64,000 nucleotides of DNA from Streptomyces albospinus (GCF_014648695.1 NZ_BMRP01000016.1:1-64000); one strand, 5' to 3'. Counted from the first letter of the stretch, positions 44,392 through 53,731 are shown. Notes: generated by a model from the letters alone, not told the origin. Made by a program: numbers and translations.

Positions 44392-44446
44392 CCGTTGGAG
44401 ATCCCTATGTTGGTCCACCCCATGGATTTCCCGGTACGGTGGTCCC

Positions 44447-44890
44447 ATGGCCGACACCCCCTACGCCCCCAGCCGGATCCGCGCCCTCCCCAGCTGGCTG
44501 CTGGGCCGCGCCGCCGCCCGCGGCCACCGGCTCGTCGCCGAGGCGCTCGCCACCGAAGGCATGCGGATGATGCATCACGCCGTGCTGTCCGCGGTCGCCG
44601 AACTCGGCCCGGTCTCCCAGGCGGAGCTCGGCCGGACGGTGGGCATCGACCCCAAGGACATGGTCGCGATCGTCAACGACCTCCAGGGCGACGGGCTGGT
44701 CACCCGCACCCCCGACCCCAAGGACCGGCGGAAGAACGCCGTCGAGATCTCGGCGGAGGGGCAGCGGCGGCTGCGCCGTACGCAGCGGCTCGGCGATGCG
44801 GCGAACGCGGAGCTGACCGCCGCGCTGAGCGACGAGGAACGGGCGCAGCTGATCGCGCTGCTGACCCGGATCGTGGCCCCCGGCGAGTGA
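44447..44890 (+). CDS. MarR family transcriptional regulator
   Basis: A 147-aa winged-helix repressor. The recognition region is GPVSQAELGRTVGIDPKDMVAIVNDLQGDGLVTRTPDPKDRRKNAVEIS, the wing DPKDRR being typical of MarR. It probably represses itself and the divergent quinone reductase through the palindrome in between. No redox-active Cys is present, so a small ligand rather than thiol oxidation is the likely signal. Confidence 0.9.
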   Translation: MADTPYAPSRIRALPSWLLGRAAARGHRLVAEALATEGMRMMHHAVLSAVAELGPVSQAELGRTVGIDPKDMVAIVNDLQGDGLVTRTPDPKDRRKNAVEISAEGQRRLRRTQRLGDAANAELTAALSDEERAQLIALLTRIVAPGE

Positions 44891-44963
44891 GCGGCCGGGT
44901 CCGGCCGACGCTGGGGCGCACCCCGCCGGCCGGTCCGCCGGCGCCTGCGGCGGGTGGGTGGCC

Positions 44964-45854
44964 TCAGCCTGTGGTGGCCGCCGCTCCCAGGGCGAGCCGG
45001 TGCTCGCCCGCGTACACGTTCATGGAAGCGCCGCGCAGGAACCCGACCAGCGTCAGCCCGGTCTCGGCGGCCAGGTCGACGGCCAGGGAGGACGGGGCGG
45101 AGACCGCGGCCAGTACGGGGATGCCCGCCATCACGGCCTTCTGTGCCAGCTCGAACGACGCCCGCCCGGAGACCATCAGCACACACGACGACAGCGGCAG
45201 CCGGCCGTCCTGGAGCGCCCGCCCGACGATCTTGTCCACCGCGTTGTGGCGCCCCACGTCCTCCCGTATGTCCAGCAGTTCGCCGTCCGCGGTGAACAGC
45301 GCGGCGGCGTGCAGGCCCCCGGTCCGCTCGAAGACGCGCTGCGCGGCCCGCAGTCGGTCGGGGAGGGCCGCCAGCGTCGCCGGGTCGATACGGAGCGGGT
45401 CGCCGGAGGGGGGATCCAGCGGCCAGCGCGCGATGGTGCGGACCGCGTCCAGGCTGGCCTTGCCGCACAGCCCGCAGGACGACGTCGTGTAGACGTTCCG
45501 CTCCAGGGTGATGTCCGGAACGGGGACCCCGTCGGCCAGTCGGACGTCCACGATGTTGTAGGTGTTCGAACCTCCCCCGCTCTCGCCTTCGCTCGACCGG
45601 GAGGTGCCCCCACCCGTGGCCCCCGCGCAGTAGACGATGTTTGCCAGCTCGTCCGCGCCTGCGAGGACGCCCTCGCTGACGAGGAAGCCCGCCGCCAGCG
45701 CGAAGTCGTCGCCGGGCGTCCGCATGGTGATCGCCAGCGGTTTGCCGCCCAGGCGTATCTCCAGCGGCTCCTCGGCGACCAGGGTGTCCGGACGGGTGCT
45801 CACGGCACCGTCACGGATGCGGATGACGCGGCGTCGCTCGGTGACCCGTCCCAT
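44964..45854 (-). CDS. fdhD: FdhD, sulfurtransferase needed for formate dehydrogenase
   Basis: A 296-aa FdhD. The persulfide-carrying pair is in SSCGLCGKASL; REDVGRHNAVDK and SGRASFELAQKAVMAGIP are family signatures. It passes sulfur from the cysteine desulfurase to the molybdenum cofactor of formate dehydrogenase. A Gly/Ser-rich insert near residue 85 is unusual but leaves the core intact. Directly upstream on the same strand is a formate dehydrogenase fragment, so the original pair was fdh-fdhD. The enzyme it serves may be gone from this locus. Confidence 0.95.
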   Translation of the reverse strand: MGRVTERRRVIRIRDGAVSTRPDTLVAEEPLEIRLGGKPLAITMRTPGDDFALAAGFLVSEGVLAGADELANIVYCAGATGGGTSRSSEGESGGGSNTYNIVDVRLADGVPVPDITLERNVYTTSSCGLCGKASLDAVRTIARWPLDPPSGDPLRIDPATLAALPDRLRAAQRVFERTGGLHAAALFTADGELLDIREDVGRHNAVDKIVGRALQDGRLPLSSCVLMVSGRASFELAQKAVMAGIPVLAAVSAPSSLAVDLAAETGLTLVGFLRGASMNVYAGEHRLALGAAATTG

Positions 45855-45879
45855 GTCTGACCAGTCCTACTCGTCGGAT

Positions 45880-46124
45880 TCAGCGCTGCTGTACCTGCGG
45901 GTAGCCGAAGCGGCCCTTGATGCAGGGGGTGTCGTGGGCCACCGGTTGCCGTGCGGTGAGGTGGCCTTGACGATCTCATTGTCCTGCACCGGGAGCGTGG
46001 GGTTGCAGCCGACTTCGCGGTAGGCGCACACGGTGGTTGTCCGGGTCTGTGCCGCCTCGTCCCGGGTGCCCGCCTGCTCGGTGGAGATCCGGGCGCCGGA
46101 ACCGACCTCGTTGGTGCCGGTCAC
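45880..46124 (-). pseudogene. Formate dehydrogenase (molybdopterin oxidoreductase) iron-sulfur domain remnant
   Basis: Reverse-strand codons read TTTVCAYREVGCNPTLPVQDNEIVKATSPHGN, then after a one-base slip near 45942 VAHDTPCIKGRFGYPQVQQR and a stop at 45880. This is the [4Fe-4S] entrance of formate dehydrogenase alpha-type proteins (usual form CxYCGVGC, CIKGRFG). The second cysteine is replaced by Arg, the frame is broken, and both the upstream ferredoxin part and the Mo domain are absent. It lies 25 bp upstream of fdhD. It could alternatively be the end of a short 2Fe-2S/4Fe-4S electron-transfer subunit. Confidence 0.75.
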
Positions 46125-46404
46125 CGCCCGGGGTGGGCTTCGGTGTCACCTGTCTTATTTCCAACTGCCATATGAGGGCCGGGGATTGGACCTCGGTGGC
46201 GGCATGGAACGCTGTGCCGATCCCCCGCTCCGGCGGCGGCGCCTCGCTGACCGTACCGGCCGGGTCCACGCTCTCCCGTGCCGGTCGGCAAGGGCAGGGT
46301 GGGGGAGGCCGAGGTGCGCGAGGTGCGGAGGCCGGTCCGGACTGTGGAGGGCGGCTTGTACTCGGTAGACTGTAGACGATAACCCATTGCGGAGGGGGAC
46401 CTCG

Positions 46405-47088
46405 ATGCTGTCCACAGGGCTACCGCAGGGAGCCGTGCCGAAGCTCGAACGACCCGGCCCGCTCCGCGAGCGCGTCTACGAGGCGCTGCTCGAACTCATC
46501 ACCACCCGCGCGCTCCGGCCCGGCCAGCACCTGGTCGAGAGCGAACTCGCGGGCCATCTAGGGGTCTCCCGGCAGCCGGTCCGCGAGGCGCTCCAGCGGC
46601 TGAACACCGACGGCTGGGTCGATCTGCGGCCCGCGCAGGGCGCCTTCGTCCACGAGCCCACCGAGGAGGAGGCGGACCAACTGCTGACGGTCCGGACGCT
46701 GCTGGAGGCGGAGGCCGCCCGGCTCGCCGCGGCGCACGCCGGCGCGTCCGGGGTCGCGGAGCTGGAAGGGCTGTGCGAGCAGGGCGAGCGCGCCGTCCGC
46801 GACGACGACGTGGATGCCGCGGTGGCGCTCAATGCACAATTCCACGCCAAGGTCATGGAGTTGGCCGGCAATGCGGTGCTCGCGGAGCTGGCCGAACAGG
46901 TCGGGCGGCGGGTGCGCTGGTACTACACGCCGGTGGCCCGGCAGCGCGGCAGGCAGTCCTGGACCGAGCACCGCGAGCTGATCGCGGCGATCGCCGACGG
47001 CGACGAGGCGCGCGCCACCACGGTGATGCGCGCGCACACCGAGCACACCCGGCGTACGTACCACGAGCGCCGGCGCGACGGCGCCTGA
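46405..47088 (+). CDS. GntR family regulator, FCD (FadR) subfamily
   Basis: A 227-aa regulator. The winged HTH is RERVYEALLELITTRALRPGQHLVESELAGHLGVSRQPVREALQRLNTDGW; the C-terminal FCD domain keeps a metal/ligand pattern (Asp and His in LNAQFHAKVMEL, EHRELIAAIADGD). GGAGGGGG precedes the ATG at 46405. Its promoter has GTAGAC-T-GTAGAC (46365-46377). As the only regulator in the oxalate gene group it is the likely controller of the leftward oxc-frc-OFA genes. Confidence 0.9.
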   Translation: MLSTGLPQGAVPKLERPGPLRERVYEALLELITTRALRPGQHLVESELAGHLGVSRQPVREALQRLNTDGWVDLRPAQGAFVHEPTEEEADQLLTVRTLLEAEAARLAAAHAGASGVAELEGLCEQGERAVRDDDVDAAVALNAQFHAKVMELAGNAVLAELAEQVGRRVRWYYTPVARQRGRQSWTEHRELIAAIADGDEARATTVMRAHTEHTRRTYHERRRDGA

Positions 47089-47240
47089 CGCACCGGGCGC
47101 GGCCGGCGGGCTTCCGTGCCCCGTCCGATCCGCGAGACCGGCACGAATCACTCGCCGCCGGCCGGGTAATGTGCAGGCGATCACGCGGTACCGCATCGCG
47201 GACATAGCCCCGGAACCCGACCAGAAACGGCGAGACGTAC

Positions 47241-47609
47241 ATGAGTGAAGGGACAGCACCGGCGGTCGGCGACGCCACCTCCGTCGCCGACCAGGCGGCC
47301 CGCGAGCGGCTGCTCCACCTGCGCAGCAGCATCGACAACCTCGACGCGGCGCTGGTGCACCTGCTCGCCGAACGTTTCAAGTGCACCCAGCAGGTCGGCG
47401 AACTCAAGGCCCGGCACAGCCTGCCGCCCGCCGACCCGGCCCGCGAGGCCGACCAGATCGAACGCCTCCGCCGCCTGGCCGAGGACGCCCGCCTCGACCC
47501 CGCCTTCGCCGAGAAGTTCCTCAACTTCATCATCGACGAGGTCGTCCGCCACCACCGGGCCATCGCCGACCGCACCAACGGGGAAGAGGTCGTGCACGAC
47601 GGGGTCTGA
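47241..47609 (+). CDS. Chorismate mutase, AroQ class
   Basis: A 122-aa monofunctional AroQ-type chorismate mutase (RSSIDNLDAALVHLLAERFKCTQQVGELKARHSLPPADPAREADQIERLRRLAEDA). It carries the Arg, Lys (KARH) and Glu/Gln residues of the all-helical active site and converts chorismate to prephenate for Phe/Tyr synthesis. It follows the GntR gene on the same strand and is convergent with the OFA transporter gene. A link to oxalate metabolism is not obvious; it is probably a bystander. Confidence 0.92.
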   Translation: MSEGTAPAVGDATSVADQAARERLLHLRSSIDNLDAALVHLLAERFKCTQQVGELKARHSLPPADPAREADQIERLRRLAEDARLDPAFAEKFLNFIIDEVVRHHRAIADRTNGEEVVHDGV

Positions 47610-47688
47610 GGCTCTTGCAGGGCCGGGCGCCGCGCTGGGAGCCTCCCCGGTGCGGGACGCCCGGCCCGTTGCGTTCCCGGAGCGTCGC

Positions 47689-49101
47689 TCAGGTCGTCTC
47701 GCGGCTGATCGGGTGCGGATGGGGAGTGACATCACGGAGGCGGGTCCGTCCCGGCTGGTGGAGCAGGAGGGCGAAGACCGCTGCCACCACGGAGACGCCG
47801 CCGGCCAGGGCGTAGGCGCCGTTGTAGCCCCAGGCGGTGACCACCATGGAGCCGAGGCCGCCGCCGAACAGGCCGCTGACGAGCTTTCCGCTGTAGACCA
47901 GGCCGTAGTTGGTGGCGTTGTAGTTCTCGCCGAAGTAGTCGGGAGTCAGGGCCGCGAACAGCGGGTAGAAGGCGCCGCCGCCGAAGCCGGAGAGGAAGGC
48001 GAAGGCCAGGAACAGCCATTCGCTGTGGATTTCGCCGGCCCAGATCACGCCGAACTGCGCCAGGCCCAGGACGACGATGACGAATACCAGGGTGGGTTTG
48101 CGGCCCCAGAGGTCCGACAACCAGCCGACCACGGCCCGTCCGACGCCGTTGACGACCGACATCACGCCCATGGACGAGGCCGCGACCAGAGGGCCGAACC
48201 CCACTTCCTTCGCGAAGTCCACCTGGAAGGAGATCCCGAAGACGGAGACGCCGGCGGTCAGGACGACGGTGACCCACATCAGCGGCAGCATTCCGCTGCG
48301 GACGGCCTCCGCGGGTGTGTACTGCTTCGCCGCCGGGGGATTCTTCGCCAGGCTCGCCGCGCCTTTGGTGTTGCCGCCGAAGTTCGGCGGGTTGACGTCC
48401 GCGGGCCACCAGTTCTTCGGAGGGTCCTTGAAGAACCAGGCGCAGCCCGCCACGACGAGCAGCACATAGACCCCGATGAGGTCCAGCACCTCGTGGAAGT
48501 CGCCGATGTCGAAGGCGTAGGTGAAGACGAAGATGAACGGCAGCGCGCCGTAGGCGAATCCGCCGTTGACGAATCCGGTCTTCGCGCCCCGTCGCTCCGG
48601 GAACCACTTTCCCACCATGTTGATGCAGGTGGCGTAGACGAGCCCGGAACCGATGCCGCCGACGACGCCGAAGCCGCAGATCGCCGGCAGGACGTCGTCC
48701 AGATGCGAGAGGGCGGCAAAGCCGAGCAGACAGAGGGCCGCGCCGAGGTACATGGCCGGGCGGGCGGTGAGTATTCCGCGCTCCCGCAGCCAGCCGGCCG
48801 GAAAGGCGATCCCGGCCTGGAAGAACACCCAGACGCTCAGAATCCAGAACGTATCGCTCCGGGTCCAGTGGTGGGCGTGCGCGAGGGTGTCCTCGGCGGA
48901 TCCGTAGGCGTACTCGGAAACGCTGATGGCCATCATCGCGATCCACGGCAGATACACCATCAGTTTCCGGGAGTGGCCGCCGAGTACATCGCGGTCGGTT
49001 TCGCCGACCCGGTAGACCCGGCCCCTGCTGTCGGTGATTTCCCGGTAGTTGCGGCTGCCGACTGCCGCGTCGTCCTGTTCGAGGTCGTTCCGGTCGGTCA
49101 T
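47689..49101 (-). CDS. MFS transporter, OFA (oxalate/formate antiporter) family
   Basis: A 470-aa MFS protein with 12 predicted helices. The start follows a purine-rich AAGGGG. Features of the OFA family include the long N-terminal segment before TM1, WAMM/WIAMMAISVSEYAYG in TM1, NMVGKWFPERRG and the second-half INGVGR-like segment VVNGVGRAVVGWLSDLWGRK. It sits downstream of the frc and oxc genes, which strongly suggests oxalate uptake in exchange for formate. Actinobacterial OFA members can carry other monocarboxylates, so the substrate is inferred from context. Confidence 0.9.
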   Translation of the reverse strand: MTDRNDLEQDDAAVGSRNYREITDSRGRVYRVGETDRDVLGGHSRKLMVYLPWIAMMAISVSEYAYGSAEDTLAHAHHWTRSDTFWILSVWVFFQAGIAFPAGWLRERGILTARPAMYLGAALCLLGFAALSHLDDVLPAICGFGVVGGIGSGLVYATCINMVGKWFPERRGAKTGFVNGGFAYGALPFIFVFTYAFDIGDFHEVLDLIGVYVLLVVAGCAWFFKDPPKNWWPADVNPPNFGGNTKGAASLAKNPPAAKQYTPAEAVRSGMLPLMWVTVVLTAGVSVFGISFQVDFAKEVGFGPLVAASSMGVMSVVNGVGRAVVGWLSDLWGRKPTLVFVIVVLGLAQFGVIWAGEIHSEWLFLAFAFLSGFGGGAFYPLFAALTPDYFGENYNATNYGLVYSGKLVSGLFGGGLGSMVVTAWGYNGAYALAGGVSVVAAVFALLLHQPGRTRLRDVTPHPHPISRETT

Positions 49102-49187
49102 GTCGTTCCCCTTGCATTCCCTTTGGATCGCAGGAACCCGGTCAGCGCGCCCCCTGTCCGCTCTCTTCGTTCTCCCGGAGAGCCGGA

Positions 49188-50310
49188 TCAGGTGCCGAGC
49201 AGCCCCGCGGCCCGCGCCCAGCGGTATTTCGCACCCAGCGCCGCCACCGGCTTCTCGGTCGTATAGGGGTAGGCGACGACGCCCCGCTCGAAGAGACACC
49301 CGGCTGCCTCCTCGACCTCGGTGTCCCCGGCCAGCGACGCCACCACCGGCTCTTCGACACCGTGCGCCCGGAACTCCCCGACGACCCGCGCGGTCAGCTC
49401 CGCGAAGACCATCGGCGGGGTGACGAGGGTGTGCCAGTAGCCCAGCACCAGGGCGTGGATCCGCGGGTCCGCCATACCCAGCCGGATGGTCGCCTCGTAC
49501 GTCGCCGGCGGCTCGCCGCCCGTGATGTCGACCGGGTTGCCGGCCGCCCCGAACGGCGGGATGAAGCGCCGGAACGCCGCGTCCAGGTCCTCCGGGACGT
49601 CCATCTCCGATGGCCACGATCCGCTCCTGGAGGGCGTGTTCACCGGTCTCGGCGAAGCCGGACGGGATCGGTACGGCGTTCGGGATGCCCTTGCGGCCGG
49701 CCTCCTCCAGCGCCGCGGGGACGAACGGCGCCGGGATCGCGAGCACCGCCACATCGACCTCGCCCGGTACGTCCGCCACCGTCCGGTACGCCTTGCGGCC
49801 GAGAACGCCGTCGGCCTTGGGGTTCACCGGATGGATCTCTCCCGGGAAGCCGCCGTCGAGGAGATTGTGCAGCACCGAATTGCCGATCTTGGCGGAGGTC
49901 GACCTCAATCCGGTGTTCGCCGCGGCGGACGGGGTGCTGGCCGCCGACGTCCGCATCCTGCTGAGCGAGGGGGCACCGCGGCGGCGCAGGACGGCGTACG
50001 CCTGCGCGTTCCGCACGATCGCGGTGAACGCGCCCCGCACCTCGGCCGCCGAGGTCAGGCCGGCCCGCACCCCGCCCGCGCCGGTCTTGTGCAGGATGTC
50101 CGGCGAGACGATCTTCAGCGCCACCGGGAACCCGATCCGGTCCGCCAGCGCCACCGCGTCATCGGCGCACTCCGCCAGCCCCTCGGCCGGGGTCGCCATG
50201 CCGTACGCCTCGGCGATCCGCCGGCCCTCGGGTGCCGTGAGCGCCGTCCGCCCCTCCCGGGCCCCGGCCAACACCTCTCGAACGATGCCTTTCTGAGCAT
50301 CCGTCAGATC
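49188..50310 (-). pseudogene. Acetate/acyl-CoA ligase (NDP-forming) gene, scrambled
   Basis: The family is about 700 aa: an ATP-grasp half, then CoA-binding and succinyl-CoA-ligase-like domains. Here pieces remain. Reverse strand 50310 to about 49993 gives the ATP-grasp start (DLTDAQKGIVREVLAGAREG to VRNAQAYA). From 49992 to 49891 the coding sense is on the forward strand (LAEVDLNPVFAAADGVLAADVRILLSEGAP), meaning a segment of about 100 bp is inverted. From 49890 to about 49606 the reverse strand resumes with the CoA-binding domain (KIGNSVLHNLLDGGFPGEIHPVNPKAD). After a frameshift and a loss of about 170 residues it ends with MDVPEDLDAAFRRFIPPFGAAGNPVDITGG to AAGLLGT. It overlaps the frc stop, so it was part of that operon. 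Confidence 0.88.
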
Positions 50311-51533
50311 ACCCCGTCCGCCTTCAGCAGCCGCAGTTCCTCGTCGCCCAGGCCCAGCTCGCCCCCGTACACCTCGTCGTTGTGCTCGCCCAGCAGCGGG
50401 GAACGGCGGACCTCGACGGGGGAGTCGGACAGCTTCAGCGGCGAGCCGACGGTGGTGAACGCGCCGCGCTCGGGGTGCTCGACCCGGACGACCATCCCGT
50501 TGGCGGCCAGCGAGGCGTCCTCGACGATCTCCTTCGTCGACAGGACCGGCCCGCAGGGGATGTTGTGCGCGTTGAGCCGCTCCAGCACCTCCCACTTGGG
50601 CAGGGTGCTGCTCCACTCCTCGATCAGCTGGAACATCTTCGACAGCCTGGGCAGCCGGGCCTGCGGCGTCGCCCATTCCGGGTCCTCGGCCAGCTCGGGC
50701 CGCCCGATCAGCTCGGTGAGCGGTCGCCAGCCGGCCGGCTGCACGATCACATAGACATAGTCATTGGGCCCACCCGGCGCACACCGCACCGCCCACCCCG
50801 GCTGCCCGCCACCGCTGGCATTGCCGCTGCGCGGCACCTCGTCGCCGAACCTCTCGTTCGGATACTCCGTCAACGGGCCGTGTTCCAGGCGCTGTTGATC
50901 GCGCACCTTGACCCGGCAGAGGTTGAGCACGGCGTGCTGCATGGCCACATTGACCCGCTGCCCGCGGCCTGTCGTGGTCCGCTGGTAGAGCGCGGCGAGG
51001 ATCCCGGCGACGCAGTGCACACCGGTCCCCGAGTCGCCGATCTGCGCTCCGGTCGCCAGCGGCGGCCCGTCCTCGAAGCCGGTGGTGGCCATCGCGCCGC
51101 CCATCGCCTGGGCCACCACCTCGTACGCCTTGAAGTCGGTGTACGGGCCCTCGCCGAAGCCCTTGATGCTGGCGTAGACGATCCGCGGGTTGATCTCCTG
51201 GACGCGGTCCCAGGTGAAGCCCATCCGGTCCACCGCGCCCGGCCCGAAGTTCTCCACCAGGACGTCGCTGCGGCGGATCAGCTCGGTCAGCAGCTCCCGG
51301 CCCCGGGCGGTCTTGGTGTTGAGGGTGATGCTGCGCTTGTTGCAGTTGAGCATCGTGAAGTAGAGGGAGTCCACGTCGGGGATGTCACGCAGCTGCCGGC
51401 GCGTGATGTCACCGGTGGTGGCCTCCAGCTTGACGACGTCCGCACCGAGCCAGGCGAGCAACTGCGTGGCGGACGGCCCGGACTGAACATGGGTCATATC
51501 GAGGACACGGATGCCGTCGAGCGCCTTGGTCAC
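50304..51533 (-). CDS. frc: Formyl-CoA:oxalate CoA-transferase
   Basis: A 409-aa class III CoA transferase matching Frc along its length. The catalytic Asp is Asp167 in IGDSGTG, Tyr58 lies in SLYFTMLNCNKRSI, and the glycine loop NASGGGQPGW that protects the oxalyl-aspartyl intermediate is present. It moves CoA from formyl-CoA to oxalate. The GTG start has GGAGGGAG upstream and lies 13 bp after the TPP-enzyme gene, with which it forms an operon. Confidence 0.92.
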   Translation of the reverse strand: MTKALDGIRVLDMTHVQSGPSATQLLAWLGADVVKLEATTGDITRRQLRDIPDVDSLYFTMLNCNKRSITLNTKTARGRELLTELIRRSDVLVENFGPGAVDRMGFTWDRVQEINPRIVYASIKGFGEGPYTDFKAYEVVAQAMGGAMATTGFEDGPPLATGAQIGDSGTGVHCVAGILAALYQRTTTGRGQRVNVAMQHAVLNLCRVKVRDQQRLEHGPLTEYPNERFGDEVPRSGNASGGGQPGWAVRCAPGGPNDYVYVIVQPAGWRPLTELIGRPELAEDPEWATPQARLPRLSKMFQLIEEWSSTLPKWEVLERLNAHNIPCGPVLSTKEIVEDASLAANGMVVRVEHPERGAFTTVGSPLKLSDSPVEVRRSPLLGEHNDEVYGGELGLGDEELRLLKADGVI

Positions 51534-51546
51534 GGCGGACTCCCTC

Positions 51547-53235
51547 CTACTTGTACATGGTCTGGTTCACGGTTCCGGGGGCGTAGGCGTCCGGATCCAC
51601 CCATACGTTGATCAGCGAGGGCTTCCGGGACTCCCGCGCCCGGCGCAGCGCCGGCCCGATGTCGGCGGGGTCGCGGACCTCTTCGCCGTAACCGCCCAGC
51701 ATCTGGGCGAACTTGTCGTAGTGCACATCGCCGAGCGTGTTGCCGACCCGCTCGCGCTCCGCGCCGTACCTGGCCTTCTGGCCGTAACGGATCTGGTTCA
51801 TCGAGGAGTTGTTGCCGACGATGCCGACGAACGGGAGGTCGTAGCGGACCAGGGTCTCGAAGTCCCAGCCGGTGAGGCTGAACGCGCCGTCGCCGAACAG
51901 CGCGACCACCTCCTTGTCCGGCCGGGCCTGCTTGGCGGCGAGGACGAAGGGGATCCCGACGCCGAGGGTGCCCAGCGGGCCCGGGTCCATCCAGTGGCCG
52001 GGCGACCTGGGCTGCACCACCTGCCCGGAGAAGGTGACGATGTCGCCGCCGTCGCCGATGTAGATCGAGTCCTCGGTCAGGAAGTCGTTGATCTCGCTGA
52101 CCAGCCGGTAGGGGTGGATGGGGGAGGCGTCGGACCGCAGCTGCGGCAACCGCTTGTCCAGCGCGGCCTGTTCGGCGGCCCGCAGCTCGTCGAGCCACTC
52201 CTTGCGGCGGGACCCGCCGCCGCTGACCCGTCCGGACGCGGCTTCGGCGACCGACGCCAGAATCAGCCCGGCGTCCCCGACGATCCCGAGGTCGATGTCC
52301 CGGTTCCTGCCCACCGTCCGGTAGTCCAGGTCGATCTGCACCACCGTCGCGTCCGGGGACAGCCGCCTGCCGTACCCCATCCGGAAGTCGAAGGGGGTGC
52401 CGACGACGACGATGACATCGGCGTTGGCGAACGCGTACCTGCGCGACAGCTGGAAGTGGTGCGGATCCCCGGGCGGCAGCGTGCCGCGCCCCGCGCCGTT
52501 CATGTACGCAGGGATGTCCAGGGCCCGGACGAGGTCGACGGCGGCTGCGGTGCCGCGCGTCGTCCACACCTGGCTGCCGAGCAGGATCGCCGGCTTCTCG
52601 GCGTGCACCAGCAGATCGGCCAGCCGCTGCACCGCCTCCGGATCGCCGGCCGAACGGGTCGAGGCCCGATAGTGCCCGGCCTGCGGGATCCGGGCCTGCG
52701 CGACGGGCACCTTGGCGTCCAGCACATCGCGCGGGATCTCCAGGAAGGAGGGGCCGGGCGCGCCGTGGTAGCACTCGCGGAACGCCATCGAGACCATGTC
52801 GGCGGCGCGCGCGGTGTCCGGGACGGTGGCGGCGAACTTGGTGATCGGCGTCATCATGTCGACATGCGGAAGGTCCTGGAGCGACCCCATCTTGTGCTGG
52901 GAGCGCGCGCCCTGACCGCCGATCAGCAGCATCGGTGACTCGGCCCGGAAGGCGTTCGCGACGCCGGTGACCGCGTCGGTGGTGCCGGGACCCGCGGTGA
53001 CCACCGCGCAGCCGGGCTTCCCGGTGAGCCGGGCGCGGCCGTCCGCGGCGTGCGCGGCGACCTGTTCATGGCGTACGTCGACCACGTCGATGCCCTCGTC
53101 GACGCAGCCGTCGTAGATGTCGATGATGTGGCCGCCGCAGAGGGTGTAGATGACGTCGACCCCCTCCGCCTTGAGCGCCTTGGCGACCAAGTGCCCGCCG
53201 GAGATGAGGTCCTGGGCGTCCTCGGGCATGTGCAT
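51547..53235 (-). CDS. Thiamine pyrophosphate enzyme, oxalyl-CoA decarboxylase/2-hydroxyacyl-CoA lyase-like
   Basis: A 562-aa TPP-dependent enzyme with all three domains. The catalytic Glu is in DVRHEQVAAHAADG and the Mg-TPP motif is GDGAFSLTGWDFETLVRYDLPFVGIVGNNSSMNQ. Length and partner gene (frc, 13 bp downstream) fit oxalyl-CoA decarboxylase, which turns oxalyl-CoA into formyl-CoA and CO2. The N-terminal sequence differs from classical proteobacterial Oxc and also resembles acetolactate synthase and 2-hydroxyacyl-CoA lyase, so the assignment rests partly on context. GGGAAGGGA precedes ATG 53235. An inverted repeat sits 55 bp upstream. Confidence 0.82.
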   Translation of the reverse strand: MHMPEDAQDLISGGHLVAKALKAEGVDVIYTLCGGHIIDIYDGCVDEGIDVVDVRHEQVAAHAADGRARLTGKPGCAVVTAGPGTTDAVTGVANAFRAESPMLLIGGQGARSQHKMGSLQDLPHVDMMTPITKFAATVPDTARAADMVSMAFRECYHGAPGPSFLEIPRDVLDAKVPVAQARIPQAGHYRASTRSAGDPEAVQRLADLLVHAEKPAILLGSQVWTTRGTAAAVDLVRALDIPAYMNGAGRGTLPPGDPHHFQLSRRYAFANADVIVVVGTPFDFRMGYGRRLSPDATVVQIDLDYRTVGRNRDIDLGIVGDAGLILASVAEAASGRVSGGGSRRKEWLDELRAAEQAALDKRLPQLRSDASPIHPYRLVSEINDFLTEDSIYIGDGGDIVTFSGQVVQPRSPGHWMDPGPLGTLGVGIPFVLAAKQARPDKEVVALFGDGAFSLTGWDFETLVRYDLPFVGIVGNNSSMNQIRYGQKARYGAERERVGNTLGDVHYDKFAQMLGGYGEEVRDPADIGPALRRARESRKPSLINVWVDPDAYAPGTVNQTMYK

Positions 53236-53731
53236 CGCGTCCCTTCCCTGGCTCGTACGGGCGACATCGACCGGGGGTGCGGCAGATTGCATACAGTCGA
53301 CGAATACTGTATGAACCCGTTATCCCTCATCGGATCGCCGATGTCCAGAGGGGCGCACGGCGATCGGGTCAAGGAACGGGCATGGACCGGTTCGGACGTC
53401 GGGCACGGGAACTTTTCGCGGAGTACGGCGTGTTGGCCGCGTATGCCGCCGGAGCCGCCGGTCGCGGCCCGCCTCGCCGCCACCCGCCTCGACGGCCGGG
53501 CCGTCGTCAGGGTCCGGGTCGGGCCCGGCGGCCGGACCGGGCCCGCCGGCCCCCGGTCGCCGCCCCCAGGTGGTCGTGCCGACCGCCCCGAGTGACACTC
53601 GCCATACCCGACGCCGCAACGGCCCGCGCGCCACCACACACCGCTACCGTCCAGTAACGCGGTTTCCGACGGAGCCGCCCGAGCGCCACCACCCTGCCCC
53701 TCCGGCCGTGCACCGAGAGCGGAGACACCCG
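53236..53731. promoter_or_regulatory. Divergent control region of the oxalate genes; CATACAGT inverted repeat
   Basis: The region between the TPP-enzyme gene and the aldehyde dehydrogenase gene. CATACAGT-cgacgaat-ACTGTATG (53290-53313) has perfect 8-bp arms and fits a GntR/FCD dimer. The ACTGTA core is shared with the promoter of the GntR gene (46369-46374). From about 53382 a short forward frame (MDRFGRRARELFAEYGVLAAYAAGAAGRG) has coding-like composition but matches no known family. Confidence 0.6.

Noticed and set aside
47241..47609. Chorismate mutase as part of the oxalate pathway
   Set aside because: It is an ordinary AroQ enzyme with no chemical link to oxalate, and lies on the opposite strand to frc and oxc. 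Kept as a bystander gene.
53377..53657. Small gene between oxc and the aldehyde dehydrogenase
   Set aside because: Only about 28 residues look coding before the frame turns into Arg/Pro-rich sequence; no homology is recognised.
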